From contig NZ_JBKQWY010000001.1 in NCBI RefSeq assembly GCF_047308265.1, positions 372,001 to 436,000 on the forward strand: a DNA stretch of 64,000 bases. Reading direction: 5' to 3'. The translations under genes and the position numbers were made by a program. The stretch's first letter is position 1. Every line of letters begins with the position of its first letter. Source of the stretch: Maricaulis sp047308265 (GTDB lineage Bacteria; Pseudomonadota; Alphaproteobacteria; Caulobacterales; Maricaulaceae). Shown in pieces: positions 24,326 to 33,124 of this stretch. Under the pieces are notes generated by a model. The model made no database searches and was not told the DNA's origin. It saw nothing but the letters and a program-made list of their open reading frames with translations.

Positions 24326-25087
24326 ATGTCCAGTCTCAGCAGATCTGCGCCTGCGCGCGGGCGGTCATCTGCGCTCATCTGGGCCGGGGTCGTGGTGCTG
24401 GGCGTATTGATCGCCCTGTGGGCTTGGACAAATTCCGGCACATCGGAGACTTCGACGCCCTCCACCTATATAGACGGCGCTGAGCAAGCCCAGCTGCAGA
24501 TCGATCTGGAACAGCTGGACGCCGAGGATGATTGGCGGGAACGGGTCAATCTCCCCCGTCAGCATGATCGCGATGTCCCGGTCGACTGGTGGAGGAGCCT
24601 TCCCATCGGGATCCTGTTGCAAGTCATGTTCTGGGGGGTGTGCGCGCTATTGGTGGCGGGGTTGGCCTATGTGATCTACGTGATCATCCGCAATGGCCGG
24701 GCGTCCGGGGTCACTGAAAGTCCAACACCCAAGCACAAACGGTCACGCCATCGCGCGACAGCCATGGCGCCACCAGACGATGCGCCCTTGCGAGGCCTGG
24801 ATGACATCCTGGTGATGGATGATGTCGAGGCGGCCATGGGAGCGCTCCTGCGCCTTGCCCTGCAAGCGGCCGGACGCCTCACCGGTCGCATGCCGCTCCG
24901 CAGTGAAACCGCTCGTGACGTCCTACGCGCACTGCCGATGGATTGGTCCTATCGGGCGCTGATCCGCGAACTGGTTCAGGCTGCCGAACGGTCGCGGTTT
25001 GCCGGTTATGAGATGAGTCGCGAGGAATTGGAGCGCCTGGTCGAAAAGGCCCGCCCGCTGATCGCCGAGGCGGAGCGGAATTCATGA
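24326..25087 (+). CDS. DUF4129-like membrane protein
   Basis: About 253 residues. Two transmembrane helices (ALIWAGVVVLGVLIALWAW near residue 17, and GILLQVMFWGVCALLVAGLAYVIY near 95) flank a short polar segment; the C-terminal cytosolic part ends in RALIRELVQAAERSRFAGYEMSREELERL, the typical DUF4129 ending. It lacks the transglutaminase domain with which DUF4129 is sometimes fused. The ATG at 24326 has GGAG nine bases upstream and is preferred to GTG 24299. It is first gene of a six-gene overlapping operon with DUF4350, MoxR, DUF58, SpoIIM-like and RDD proteins, a conserved combination thought to act in envelope or protein-complex assembly. Confidence 0.75.
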   Translation: MSSLSRSAPARGRSSALIWAGVVVLGVLIALWAWTNSGTSETSTPSTYIDGAEQAQLQIDLEQLDAEDDWRERVNLPRQHDRDVPVDWWRSLPIGILLQVMFWGVCALLVAGLAYVIYVIIRNGRASGVTESPTPKHKRSRHRATAMAPPDDAPLRGLDDILVMDDVEAAMGALLRLALQAAGRLTGRMPLRSETARDVLRALPMDWSYRALIRELVQAAERSRFAGYEMSREELERLVEKARPLIAEAERNS

Positions 25088-26496
25088 ACGCAATCCGTAA
25101 CATACCGGTTCTACCCGTTATCTGTGTGGCTGGACTGGGGCTGTTTATCGTCATCATGTCCAACATGCCGGAGCGCAATCCGCCCCTGCCGCGCAGTGCT
25201 CTGGGGTTTGACGGACTGACGCTTTGGCTTGAGGCGAATGACCAGCCTGTCCGGCGGGTCGACAATGCGCGCCGCACTGAGGTGTGGGACGTCGATCTTC
25301 GAGTCTTGCCGGTGTTTGTTGGCCGGGACCGGCCTCTTCGGTTTGTGTCTGGAGATCCGGAGACACTCTATCTCCAGGCGCCCGATCATGAAATCTCGAT
25401 CTCGGTCTTGCGCCGAAAAATTATCAATGTTCCGACATTGTTGGTCTATCCGAAATGGTCAGATGGTGTGCGCCTGTCCGGCTTGATGCATGAGGATTTC
25501 CTCCTCCATGACGCAAATCCCGGAGTGGCTCATTTTGGACAGCAGCGTCCTGTCGCGTTGACCGAGACCGACGAGATCGGCGATGCCGATGACAACTCGG
25601 ACCAAGACTTCGGGCCTGACGGAGCGGTGGAGGCGGCACTGCCGGCTGATCCGCCCGTCTTGAAACTGCCCATGGTGTTTGTGTCGCAGACAGACGTGAC
25701 ACAAGAGGAGCGCATTGCAGTCCCGGACAGGCTGGGTGGAGGTCAATTGACTGTCCGCGCTCCCCAGTGGATGCACGTGCGACAAGACTGCAAGCCCTTG
25801 ATCGGGGATGCGGAGCGCGCACTTTTGGCGCAATGTCAGCATTCGGGGTGGGATTACTGGGTTCTGTCAGACCCGGATGTTCTCAACAATTTCGGTCTGG
25901 CACAGAGTGAGAACAGCCAGGTGGCACTCGCACTGATCGAGTTCCTCTCGGATGCGAGGGATAGCAATGAATATCGCTACCCGGTCATGGTGGACTATTC
26001 CCAAATTGAAGAGGGACTTCAGGACGGGCGGGCACGGACATGGGCGGATCTGATGCGATTTGTTCAACCACCCTTCCTGTTTCTGTGGCTGGGCGCGTTT
26101 CTATTGTTCCTGCTGGCCTTCTGGCGAGGGACGGTGCGGGACCGGCCCGTGGCCAGCATGTTTGGTTTCGCGCATGGAGCAGCGCGCCGAACCGTGATGC
26201 AGAGCCAGGCGCGCATCATGCACTACACAGGACGCAATGGCTCGATGTTGCGGATCCTGGCTGATATCCGTGTCAGCCAGTTGAGCCGCCGCCTGATCGG
26301 TCGCGAACCGCGCGCTCTGGATCGACAAGCCTTGCTGATCGACGTCTTGCACCGCCGGGATGAGGGCCTGGCCGACCGGTTGCAATCTCTTCTCAATGAA
26401 ATCGCCAGCCTGCCTGATCGTTTGCCCATCCAGCAGGCCGAAGAGATGCTGGTACGCCTGGAAACAGTTTACAAAGAGGTTCTTGAACGCGCATGA
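25084..26496 (+). CDS. DUF4350 family protein
   Basis: 470 residues. The N-terminal anchor is NIPVLPVICVAGLGLFIVIM; residues 30-330 are a periplasmic domain beginning PRSALGFDGLTLWLEANDQP, the place where the family shows its GATase/PIN-like Rossmann start. A second transmembrane helix (FVQPPFLFLWLGAFLLFLLA, about 330) leads to a cytosolic helical tail (ARIMHYTGRNGSMLRILADI). DUF4350 is known almost only from MoxR/DUF58 operons. The ATGA overlap with the previous gene and with moxR shows translational coupling. It may be the sensor or scaffold of the complex; function is inference. Confidence 0.72.
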   Translation: MNAIRNIPVLPVICVAGLGLFIVIMSNMPERNPPLPRSALGFDGLTLWLEANDQPVRRVDNARRTEVWDVDLRVLPVFVGRDRPLRFVSGDPETLYLQAPDHEISISVLRRKIINVPTLLVYPKWSDGVRLSGLMHEDFLLHDANPGVAHFGQQRPVALTETDEIGDADDNSDQDFGPDGAVEAALPADPPVLKLPMVFVSQTDVTQEERIAVPDRLGGGQLTVRAPQWMHVRQDCKPLIGDAERALLAQCQHSGWDYWVLSDPDVLNNFGLAQSENSQVALALIEFLSDARDSNEYRYPVMVDYSQIEEGLQDGRARTWADLMRFVQPPFLFLWLGAFLLFLLAFWRGTVRDRPVASMFGFAHGAARRTVMQSQARIMHYTGRNGSMLRILADIRVSQLSRRLIGREPRALDRQALLIDVLHRRDEGLADRLQSLLNEIASLPDRLPIQQAEEMLVRLETVYKEVLERA

Positions 26497-27458
26497 CCGA
26501 ACTCACGCTCGAAGTTTTTGCCGCCGCAGCTGACCGTCTGCGCTCCGAAATCCGCAAGACCATCATCGGTCAGGATGATGCGATACACCATCTGCTGGTT
26601 GCGGCCTTTTCTCGCGGTCACTGTCTTCTGGAAGGGCCTCCGGGAACGGCCAAGACATTGCTGGCCCGCAGTTTCGCCGCCGCGCTGTCCCTGGAGTTCG
26701 GCCGGATCCAGTTCACACCGGATCTGATGCCGGGCGATGTGCTGGGCGCCAATCTGTTCGATTTCTCCACCAATGCATTCCGACTGGTGAAGGGTCCGGT
26801 CTTCACGGATATTCTTCTGGCCGATGAGATCAACCGCGCCCCGCCCAAGACCCAGGCGGCTTTGTTGCAGGCGATGAACGAGCGTGTGGTGACGATTGAC
26901 GGGACGGATTATGCGCTGGGCGGGCATTTCCAGGTGGTTGCGACGCAGAACCCGATCGAGCAGCAGGGCACCTATCCGTTGCCCGAGGCGCAGAACGACC
27001 GCTTCCTGTTCAAGATTGTGATCGATTACCCCGAGCGCGAGCATGAAATTGCCATTCTGCGCCAGCACGCGGATGAGGCGCTGGACTTTGGGACGCGCAC
27101 CGGCCGGATCGAGGCTGTGCTGACACCTGAGGTCCTGGACGGCGCTCGCCGCTTGATCGACTCCATTCGCCTGGACGACAAGATCCTGGCCTATATCCTC
27201 GATATTGTCCGTGAAACCCGCACCGATCCGGATATTCGCGAGGGAGCGTCAACCCGCGCGGCGGATGCGATTGCCAGCGCTGTGCGTGCGGCTGCTGCTC
27301 TGGATGGGCGCGATTACGCCATCCCCGATGATGTCCAGTCCCTGGCCCTGCCGGCCCTTCGACACCGTATCTTGCTCTCGCCAACGGCGGAGATTGAAGG
27401 TCGCACAGCTGATGATGTGTTGCAGGCCATTCTTGCCCGTATCGAGGCGCCGCGCTGA
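26493..27458 (+). CDS. MoxR-type AAA+ ATPase
   Basis: 321 residues. Walker A is EGPPGTAKTLLARSF (about 47-61), Walker B LLADEINRAPPKTQAALLQAM (about 110-130), sensor 1 VVATQNPIEQQGTYPLPEAQ with the family's NPxEQxGTYPLPEAQ signature, and sensor 2 in the C-terminal lid. MoxR ATPases act as chaperones that insert metals or assemble complexes, usually with a VWA or DUF58 partner encoded next door, as here. The preceding stop overlaps (ATGA) and the DUF58 gene follows with a TGATG one-base overlap. All catalytic motifs are intact. Confidence 0.93.
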   Translation: MTELTLEVFAAAADRLRSEIRKTIIGQDDAIHHLLVAAFSRGHCLLEGPPGTAKTLLARSFAAALSLEFGRIQFTPDLMPGDVLGANLFDFSTNAFRLVKGPVFTDILLADEINRAPPKTQAALLQAMNERVVTIDGTDYALGGHFQVVATQNPIEQQGTYPLPEAQNDRFLFKIVIDYPEREHEIAILRQHADEALDFGTRTGRIEAVLTPEVLDGARRLIDSIRLDDKILAYILDIVRETRTDPDIREGASTRAADAIASAVRAAAALDGRDYAIPDDVQSLALPALRHRILLSPTAEIEGRTADDVLQAILARIEAPR

Positions 27459-28741
27459 TGCGGCCCGCGCCGCGTCTGATAGTCTGGGCCTTTGTGGCCC
27501 TGGTCCTGACCGGCCTGGCGATTCCGCTCAGCTGGACCTGGCTTCTCTTGGCTCCGTGGGTGGGGCTGTTTGTCCTGCTGGTTGTCGATGTGGCGTCCAG
27601 CACCCGGCCGCGCCTGCATGCCCGGCTGGTGGGAGGGCTGGAGATCTTCGCCAGCGAGGTGCGTGATTTCGAACTCCGGCTCAACCCGCCCGCGCCTGTG
27701 GGGATGACGTTGAGTTTCGACTGGCCCGATGGTCTTACCGGGCCCGATATCATCGAAGTGGAGCCGGGCACAAAGGCCTTGCCGCTTCCGGTCATGGGAC
27801 GTCGGCGCGGCGCGTGGACTCTCGACCGCGTCTGGCCGGTCTGGCCTTCCCGCATGGGCCTGGTGGAGTTTGTCCCGAAAGTGAAGCTGGACGCCGTGAT
27901 CACCGTCCTGCCGGATCTGCGCCCGATCTCGTCCGGGCAGATTGATGTTTCGGTGAATGCTGTCCTGCATGGTCAGAAATCCACATTTGTGGAGGGTGAG
28001 GGGTCAGAGTTTCACCAGTTGCGAGATTTTGTTCCGGGCGAGGGTTTGCGCAAGATTGATTGGAAACGCTCGGCCCGTCAGCGGCGCCTCTTGTCCAAGG
28101 AGACCCGGTCCGAGCAGAACCATAATGTCATTATCTGCCTGGATTCAGGTTATCTCATGCGTGAAGAGTTTGGCGGTCTCGCGAAGCTGGATCATGCCAT
28201 CAATGCCGGTCTGGCCGTAAGCTGGGCTGCCTCGATCGGAGGCGATCGGGTGGGGCTGTACACGTATGACAGCCAGCCGCGTCACTGGTTGCCGCCCGCA
28301 CCCGGGCGCAATGTCTTTGCAAAACTGCGCCAGACCCTCGGTGGGCTCGATTACGATACGCGCGAGAGCAATCACACCCTGGGCATGGCCACGCTCAATG
28401 GCCATCTCAACCGACGCAGCCTGGTGATAGTGTTCTCCGATTTTGTCGACACCACCACGTCAGAGCTGATGGTCGAGCAGCTGGCCTACATGTCCAAGCG
28501 GCATCTGGTGATTTTTATTGCCCTGCGCGATGCCCAGACGACAGAACGGGCGGAGCGCCCGGCTGAGGATCTGGAAGAGGCGGCAGAAGCCATTGCAGCA
28601 TCGGACCTCAAGCGAGAGCGTGAAATCGTTCTCGAACGTCTCAACCGGCTGGGGGTGCGGGTTATGGATACGGACCCGCGTGCGCTGAGTGCCAAGCTGG
28701 TCTCCACCTATCTCAATCTCAAGGCCCAGGAGGTGGTATGA
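27458..28741 (+). CDS. DUF58 (VWA-like) protein
   Basis: 427 residues. Two N-terminal transmembrane helices (LIVWAFVALVLTGLAIPLSW; LLLAPWVGLFVLLVVDVASS) precede a beta domain and the DUF58 core: EGSEFHQLRDFVPGEGLRKI (about 180) then DWKRSARQRRLLSKETRSEQ, followed by a VWA-like fold with IICLDSGYLMRE (MIDAS-like DxGxxM) and a late LVIVFSDFVDTTT. DUF58 proteins are the usual partners of MoxR ATPases, presumably adaptor or substrate. The order MoxR-DUF58 with one-base overlap is conserved widely. Confidence 0.9.
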   Translation: MRPAPRLIVWAFVALVLTGLAIPLSWTWLLLAPWVGLFVLLVVDVASSTRPRLHARLVGGLEIFASEVRDFELRLNPPAPVGMTLSFDWPDGLTGPDIIEVEPGTKALPLPVMGRRRGAWTLDRVWPVWPSRMGLVEFVPKVKLDAVITVLPDLRPISSGQIDVSVNAVLHGQKSTFVEGEGSEFHQLRDFVPGEGLRKIDWKRSARQRRLLSKETRSEQNHNVIICLDSGYLMREEFGGLAKLDHAINAGLAVSWAASIGGDRVGLYTYDSQPRHWLPPAPGRNVFAKLRQTLGGLDYDTRESNHTLGMATLNGHLNRRSLVIVFSDFVDTTTSELMVEQLAYMSKRHLVIFIALRDAQTTERAERPAEDLEEAAEAIAASDLKREREIVLERLNRLGVRVMDTDPRALSAKLVSTYLNLKAQEVV

Positions 28742-29742
28742 GCGAGCAACCTCATCTGCGATCGACCCGCTTTCGGGCAGAACGCGAGGCCGATTGGCAG
28801 CGCCTGGAAAACCTGGTCGCCCTAGCTGAGCAATCAGGCATACGATCCCTCACCCTGGTGGAAGCCCAGTCCCTGGCGGGTTTGTATCGTAAGGCGGCCA
28901 CTGGCCTGTCCGTGGCCCGCGATATCTCGCTGGACCGCAGCCTGCGTGACTATCTAGAAAGTCTTGTGGCCCGCGCTTTTCTGGCGGTTTATGCCCCGCG
29001 AGAGAATGTCAGCGGTGTGGTGGTTCGGTTTTTCGTGTCGTCTGGACCGCGGGCCATGCGCGAATGCGCGCTGTCTGTGGCCATGGCGTTTTTTGCGCTC
29101 TTCCTCGGGGCGATCCTGGCCTATCTGCTCTACTTGGAGGATACGGCCTGGTTCTATACCTTCATTCCCGGTGATCTGGCTGGAAACCGGACGCCGGACG
29201 CGTCTACCGAAACCCTGCGCTCCACCCTGTTCGATGGTGATATCAGCATGGCGGGCCAACTGGGCGCCTTCGCCGCCTACCTCTTCTCCCACAATACGCG
29301 CGTGGCCTTGTTTGCCTTTGCACTGGGCGTGTTTGCCTGTGTGCCAAGCTTTATCCTGACCATGTATAATGGATTGATTTTAGGTGCTTTTTTCGGATTG
29401 TTTGCAGAGCGCGGCCTGGGATATGAACTGTTCGGATGGCTCAGCATTCATGGCGTCACCGAGCTGTCTGCGATTGCGATTGCGGCGGGTGGCGGGTTTC
29501 AAATGGGCCGGGCCGTCCTGTTTCCGGGTGTTCTGAGTCGCAAGGACGCTCTGCGAGCCTCTGCCCGTCCGGCGGCGAAACTGGCGGTGATTGCGGCGCT
29601 CATGCTGTTTGTGGCGGGCTTGTTGGAAGGATTTGCCCGCCAGCTGGTCCAGGACACGGAGCTGCGCCTTCTGATTGGCTGGGGAATCGGTGCGCTGTGG
29701 CTGGCCTGGTTCACCCTGGGTGGGCGGAGATCGTCCTCATGA
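28738..29742 (+). CDS. Stage II sporulation protein M-like membrane protein
   Basis: 334 residues, an N-terminal soluble helical part (RLENLVALAEQSGIRSLTLV; SLAGLYRKAATGLSVARDIS) and five or six transmembrane helices. The family motif LFSHNTRVALFAFALGVFAC followed by TMYNGLILGAFFGLF and LSIHGVTELSAIAIAAGGGF is SpoIIM/DUF95. In this non-sporulating bacterium the name reflects only homology; the protein is a constant member of MoxR-DUF58 operons. It overlaps the DUF58 gene and the RDD gene by 4 bp each (ATGA). Confidence 0.85.
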   Translation: MSEQPHLRSTRFRAEREADWQRLENLVALAEQSGIRSLTLVEAQSLAGLYRKAATGLSVARDISLDRSLRDYLESLVARAFLAVYAPRENVSGVVVRFFVSSGPRAMRECALSVAMAFFALFLGAILAYLLYLEDTAWFYTFIPGDLAGNRTPDASTETLRSTLFDGDISMAGQLGAFAAYLFSHNTRVALFAFALGVFACVPSFILTMYNGLILGAFFGLFAERGLGYELFGWLSIHGVTELSAIAIAAGGGFQMGRAVLFPGVLSRKDALRASARPAAKLAVIAALMLFVAGLLEGFARQLVQDTELRLLIGWGIGALWLAWFTLGGRRSSS

Positions 29743-30635
29743 GCGCGCCACGCAATGCCGCCGAGGCTGCGCGCGCGTTAGAGGCCCAGCGCCGCTGGTT
29801 TGCCCTCACGCCACCGGAAGGGGTGGAAATCCGGTTCGAAGTGGCCACTCTGGCGGCGCGCTTCGGCGCACAATTGCTCGATATCCTGATCACGGTGATC
29901 GGGGCCCTCGCATTGACCATTCTCATCGCTCTTACCGCATTCCAGGTCGGGGACGCGGCCCTCATCGTGTTCTCGCTCATGACGCTGCTTATTCGGGCAC
30001 CATACTATATCGCTTCGGAATTGTTCTGGAACGGACAGACGCTGGGCAAGAAAGCGCTCAGGCTGCGTGTCCTGTCGGCCGATGGCCGGGGATTGACCAC
30101 TCAGGCTGTGGTCATCCGCAATCTGCTCAAGGAAGTGGAAGTCTTTATGCCAGGAACGCTCCTGCTGGGGGCAGGAGGGCTCAGTCCGTTCTGGCTGGTT
30201 GTGATGTTGATCTGGATTGCAATTGTGCTGGCTGTGCCACTGTTCAATCGTCAACGTCTGCGTCTGGGAGATATTCTGGGGCACACGATTGTGGTGCAAG
30301 AGCCCAAACCGGTTCTTCTCCCCGATCTGGCCGATCAGGCTGTCGACCAAGAGTTTGTGTTCTCGCCAGACCAGCTCGAGCATTACGGCCGTTTCGAGCT
30401 GGAGACACTGGAAACCTTCCTGCGAAGTCATCCTTTGACGATGGCTCCCGTCGAGCCCGATTCAGCAGTGGTCTCGATCGCGCGTCAGATCATTCGAAAG
30501 ATCGGTTACAAGGACCCGGTTCCGGTTCACCGGATGCTCGCTTTCCTGCATGCCTTCTACAAGGCCCAGCGCGCCTTCCTTGAAGGTCGGCAGATGTTGG
30601 GCGATGTGCGCGACGACAAACACCACAACCAATAA
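29739..30635 (+). CDS. RDD family membrane protein
   Basis: 298 residues. The RDD domain covers about residues 30-185: FEVATLAARFGAQLLDILIT (the R and D of the name), then ELFWNGQTLGKKALRLRVLS and FNRQRLRLGDILGHTIVVQE with the closing D. Three or four transmembrane helices. A 110-residue cytosolic tail (FSPDQLEHYGRFELETLETF) follows. The ATG at 29739 overlaps the SpoIIM-like stop codon; the frame is open for 300 bases more upstream but that part is an overlap shadow. It closes the tightly overlapping six-gene block. Confidence 0.85.
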   Translation: MSAPRNAAEAARALEAQRRWFALTPPEGVEIRFEVATLAARFGAQLLDILITVIGALALTILIALTAFQVGDAALIVFSLMTLLIRAPYYIASELFWNGQTLGKKALRLRVLSADGRGLTTQAVVIRNLLKEVEVFMPGTLLLGAGGLSPFWLVVMLIWIAIVLAVPLFNRQRLRLGDILGHTIVVQEPKPVLLPDLADQAVDQEFVFSPDQLEHYGRFELETLETFLRSHPLTMAPVEPDSAVVSIARQIIRKIGYKDPVPVHRMLAFLHAFYKAQRAFLEGRQMLGDVRDDKHHNQ

Positions 30636-30686
30636 CGCTAACCCCGGGGTGAGAGATGCGGCTCCCAGGCTGGAATGAGGAATAAA

Positions 30687-31514
30687 ATGGCAGACGTGAA
30701 TTCCTATCCCGAACCTCAAGCACATCTGGGCGTTGGGGCGATCCTGAGCGAAACCTTCGGCCTGTTCGGCAGGAATTTCGTGTTTTTCTTTTCCCTGGGT
30801 GCTCTTCCCAGTATTGTTTGGGGTATGATCAATATCGGCGTCGAACGCGCACAGCGCAGTGCGATAATCGAGACTGACGCTTTTCCCTCCACGTTGGTGT
30901 ACACTTCGTTTGTGATCGGTCTTGTCGCCCTGATCGGTTATCTTGTGCTGCAAGGTGTCATGGCACGTAGTGCCATCGCCTTGAAAACCGGTAATGGAAC
31001 CCAGCTATCACAGGCTGTGATGTCGTCATTGAGCGGTCTGTTTCCGATCATGATACTCGGCCTGGCCGCGGGCGTGATGATCGTGCTTGGTTTTCTCGCC
31101 CTGATAATCCCCGCTCTTTATGTCGCGGCCATGGTATCGGTTTTTGTACCGGCCATCGTGTTTGAAAAACGTGGTTTTGGCGCATTGGGCCGCAGTTTCG
31201 AGCTCACGCGCGGCTATCGCTGGGCGATCGCGGGCGTGATGATTGTCATCAACCTCATCGGTACGGTTATCAGTGGTGTGCTTGGCGCCATCGTGGCACT
31301 TGTTGTCGTGGGTGGGGTTTACGGCAATGACCCAACGACTTTGGTGATGCAAGATGTTGTGCTGGGCCACCAGCTACTGGGGGTCGGCATTGAGGCTTTG
31401 ATCAACGGGATCACCTTGCCGCTTTCAATGATTTCAACGGCTTTGATCTTTGTGCGTCTGCGCGAGATCAAGGAGGGCGGTGACGCCGAAGATCTGGTTC
31501 GTGTCTTCGAGTAG
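30687..31514 (+). CDS. Polytopic membrane protein, glycerophosphodiester-phosphodiesterase membrane-domain-like, paralog 1
   Basis: 275 residues with about six transmembrane helices. The pattern LGVGAILSETFGLFGRNFVF at the start, VLQGVMARSAIALKTGN, and VFVPAIVFEKRGFGALGRSFELTRGYRWAI in the middle matches the large group of integral membrane proteins related to the glycerophosphoryl-diester-phosphodiesterase membrane domain (YciC/DUF975-like). The end is FVRLREIKEGGDAEDLVRVF. No enzymatic domain. The start at 30687 is chosen over 30675 because GAGG lies six bases upstream. It is 51 bases after the RDD gene and probably in the same transcript. Similar along its whole length to the next gene. 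Confidence 0.7.
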   Translation: MADVNSYPEPQAHLGVGAILSETFGLFGRNFVFFFSLGALPSIVWGMINIGVERAQRSAIIETDAFPSTLVYTSFVIGLVALIGYLVLQGVMARSAIALKTGNGTQLSQAVMSSLSGLFPIMILGLAAGVMIVLGFLALIIPALYVAAMVSVFVPAIVFEKRGFGALGRSFELTRGYRWAIAGVMIVINLIGTVISGVLGAIVALVVVGGVYGNDPTTLVMQDVVLGHQLLGVGIEALINGITLPLSMISTALIFVRLREIKEGGDAEDLVRVFE

Positions 31515-31550
31515 GACGCACGGACGTGGATGTCGAATTCAGGGGGTAAT

Positions 31551-32342
31551 ATGACAGACACGAATTTTACACCGGCACCGGCTGCACCGGCCGAGCTGGG
31601 CATTGGCGCGATCATGGGCGAGACGTTCAGCCTGTTTGGTCGAAATTTTGTTTTGTTTTTCGGGCTGAGCGCAACGCCGTTTTTGCTTGTTTTTGCCGTT
31701 TTCATGATGGCGCTTTTTCCGGAAGACATTGGCCTGGGTTCTGTTGATGCCGGTCGGATCCTGATCTTTTCAACGCTTCTGGGTCTGGTGACAGGTCTTC
31801 TTTATGTGTTGATCCAGGGCGTGATGGCGCGGGCCGCTGTCGCGATCAAGACGGGGCGCGGGCCTCAGCTGGGCCTAGCGGTTCAAGCGACTCTGTCGGG
31901 CTTTTTCCCGATCCTCCTTCTGGGCATTCTTTATGCCCTGGCGGTCAGTCTGGGCCTTATTCTTGTGATCGTGCCGGGCCTCTATGTCATGGCGATGTTT
32001 TACGTCTATGTTCCGGCCATCGTTTTCGAGCGTCAGGGTTTCAACGCCCTTGGCCGCAGCGCAGAGCTGACAAAAGGGTATCGCTGGGCGGTTGTTGGCG
32101 TGGCTCTGATCGTGATCGTGATTGGTGTCCTGCTCGATATCACGGGGTCCGCTATTGTTGGCGCGCTCGATGCTGGCAATGCTTCCGGTCTCGCGACAAC
32201 CTGGATCTCTGTTCTCATGGAAGCGGTTCTCCAGGGGCTTATGGCCCCGATCGGCATTATCGCTTCGGCTTTGGTGTTTGTGCGATTGCGCGAGATCAAG
32301 GACGGTGGGTCGGCGGAAGACCTGATGAGCGTGTTCGAGTAG
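31551..32342 (+). CDS. Polytopic membrane protein, paralog 2 of the preceding gene
   Basis: 263 residues, the same six-helix plan: LGIGAIMGETFSLFGRNFVL, LIQGVMARAAVAIKTGRG, VYVPAIVFERQGFNALGRSAEL TKGYRWAV, FVRLREIKDGGSAEDLMSVF. A Pro/Ala-rich N-terminal segment (FTPAPAAPAE) is like that of paralog 1. ATG 31551 has AGGGGG upstream and fits the family start better than 31530. The tandem arrangement points to duplication in place; two related subunits may form one assembly. There is a 36-base gap to the previous gene, so they are probably co-transcribed. Confidence 0.7.
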   Translation: MTDTNFTPAPAAPAELGIGAIMGETFSLFGRNFVLFFGLSATPFLLVFAVFMMALFPEDIGLGSVDAGRILIFSTLLGLVTGLLYVLIQGVMARAAVAIKTGRGPQLGLAVQATLSGFFPILLLGILYALAVSLGLILVIVPGLYVMAMFYVYVPAIVFERQGFNALGRSAELTKGYRWAVVGVALIVIVIGVLLDITGSAIVGALDAGNASGLATTWISVLMEAVLQGLMAPIGIIASALVFVRLREIKDGGSAEDLMSVFE

Positions 32343-32462
32343 GGGCGAACCAGGCCGGCTCATCGTCGGCCTGTATCGTTGATGTCGAGCCAGAGTTTTG
32401 CACGACACAATCGTGTGCCTGCCTGTCGACGAAAACGGGAATCAGTCTATCGGCTGGCCCCC

Positions 32463-33047
32463 ATGTCCAAGCTCTATTTCACCTATAGCGCCATGAATGC
32501 GGGCAAGTCAGCGATCTTGTTGCAGGCGGCCCATAACTACCGCGAGAGCGGCATGGAGGTCATGCTCTGGACCTCCGGGCATCATGCTCATGACCCTCAG
32601 GCGGTCATGGGAGAGATCGAGAGCCGGATCGGGTTGAATGCCCCGGCTCATCTCTTTCGGGCCGGAATGGATGTTTACGAGGCCATAAAGGCTCGCCGCG
32701 ATGCCGGCCCCCTGCACGCGGTGTTTCTGGATGAGGCACAATTCCTGACCCGTGATCAGGTTTGGCAGCTGGCCCGTGTGGGTGACGAGTTCGGCCTACC
32801 CGTTCTGTGTTACGGTTTGCGAACCGATTTCCAGGGCGAATTGTTTGAAGGTTCGGCGGCTCTGCTTGCGATCGCGGATGACCTACGAGAAGCTCGCACG
32901 ATTTGTCATTGTGGACGCAAGGCAACCATGAATCTGCGTCGTGATGCGTCCGGCGAGGCGGTGAGCGAGGGAGAGCAAGTGGGCGTCGCCAAGACAGATT
33001 ATGTCTCTCTGTGTCGCAAACACTGGCTTGAGAGCCTCGAGCGCTGA
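32463..33047 (+). CDS. tdk: Thymidine kinase (type II)
   Basis: 194 residues, the usual length. The P loop is YSAMNAGKSAILLQ (about 8-21); the catalytic/Mg region is HAVFLDEAQFL (about 86-96, with Asp-Glu); thymidine-binding segment VLCYGLRTDFQGELFEGS; a zinc site from CHCG (about 145) and the terminal CRKH. It phosphorylates thymidine with ATP in nucleotide salvage. The ATG 32463 is preferred to the upstream in-frame 32379, because homologs start at M-x-x-LYFTYS. It appears to be monocistronic, downstream of the membrane paralogs. Confidence 0.95.
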   Translation: MSKLYFTYSAMNAGKSAILLQAAHNYRESGMEVMLWTSGHHAHDPQAVMGEIESRIGLNAPAHLFRAGMDVYEAIKARRDAGPLHAVFLDEAQFLTRDQVWQLARVGDEFGLPVLCYGLRTDFQGELFEGSAALLAIADDLREARTICHCGRKATMNLRRDASGEAVSEGEQVGVAKTDYVSLCRKHWLESLER

Positions 33048-33124
33048 TCTCATACCGAATTCACTTGCCCGACGGAATTGGCGCTTTACCTTCCCCACAT
33101 GCCTGATCTCGGGGAGGAGATTTT

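Noticed and set aside
29436..29738. Longer N-terminus for the RDD protein
   Set aside because: It lies over the SpoIIM-like gene in another frame; the ATGA overlap at 29739 gives the normal RDD start.
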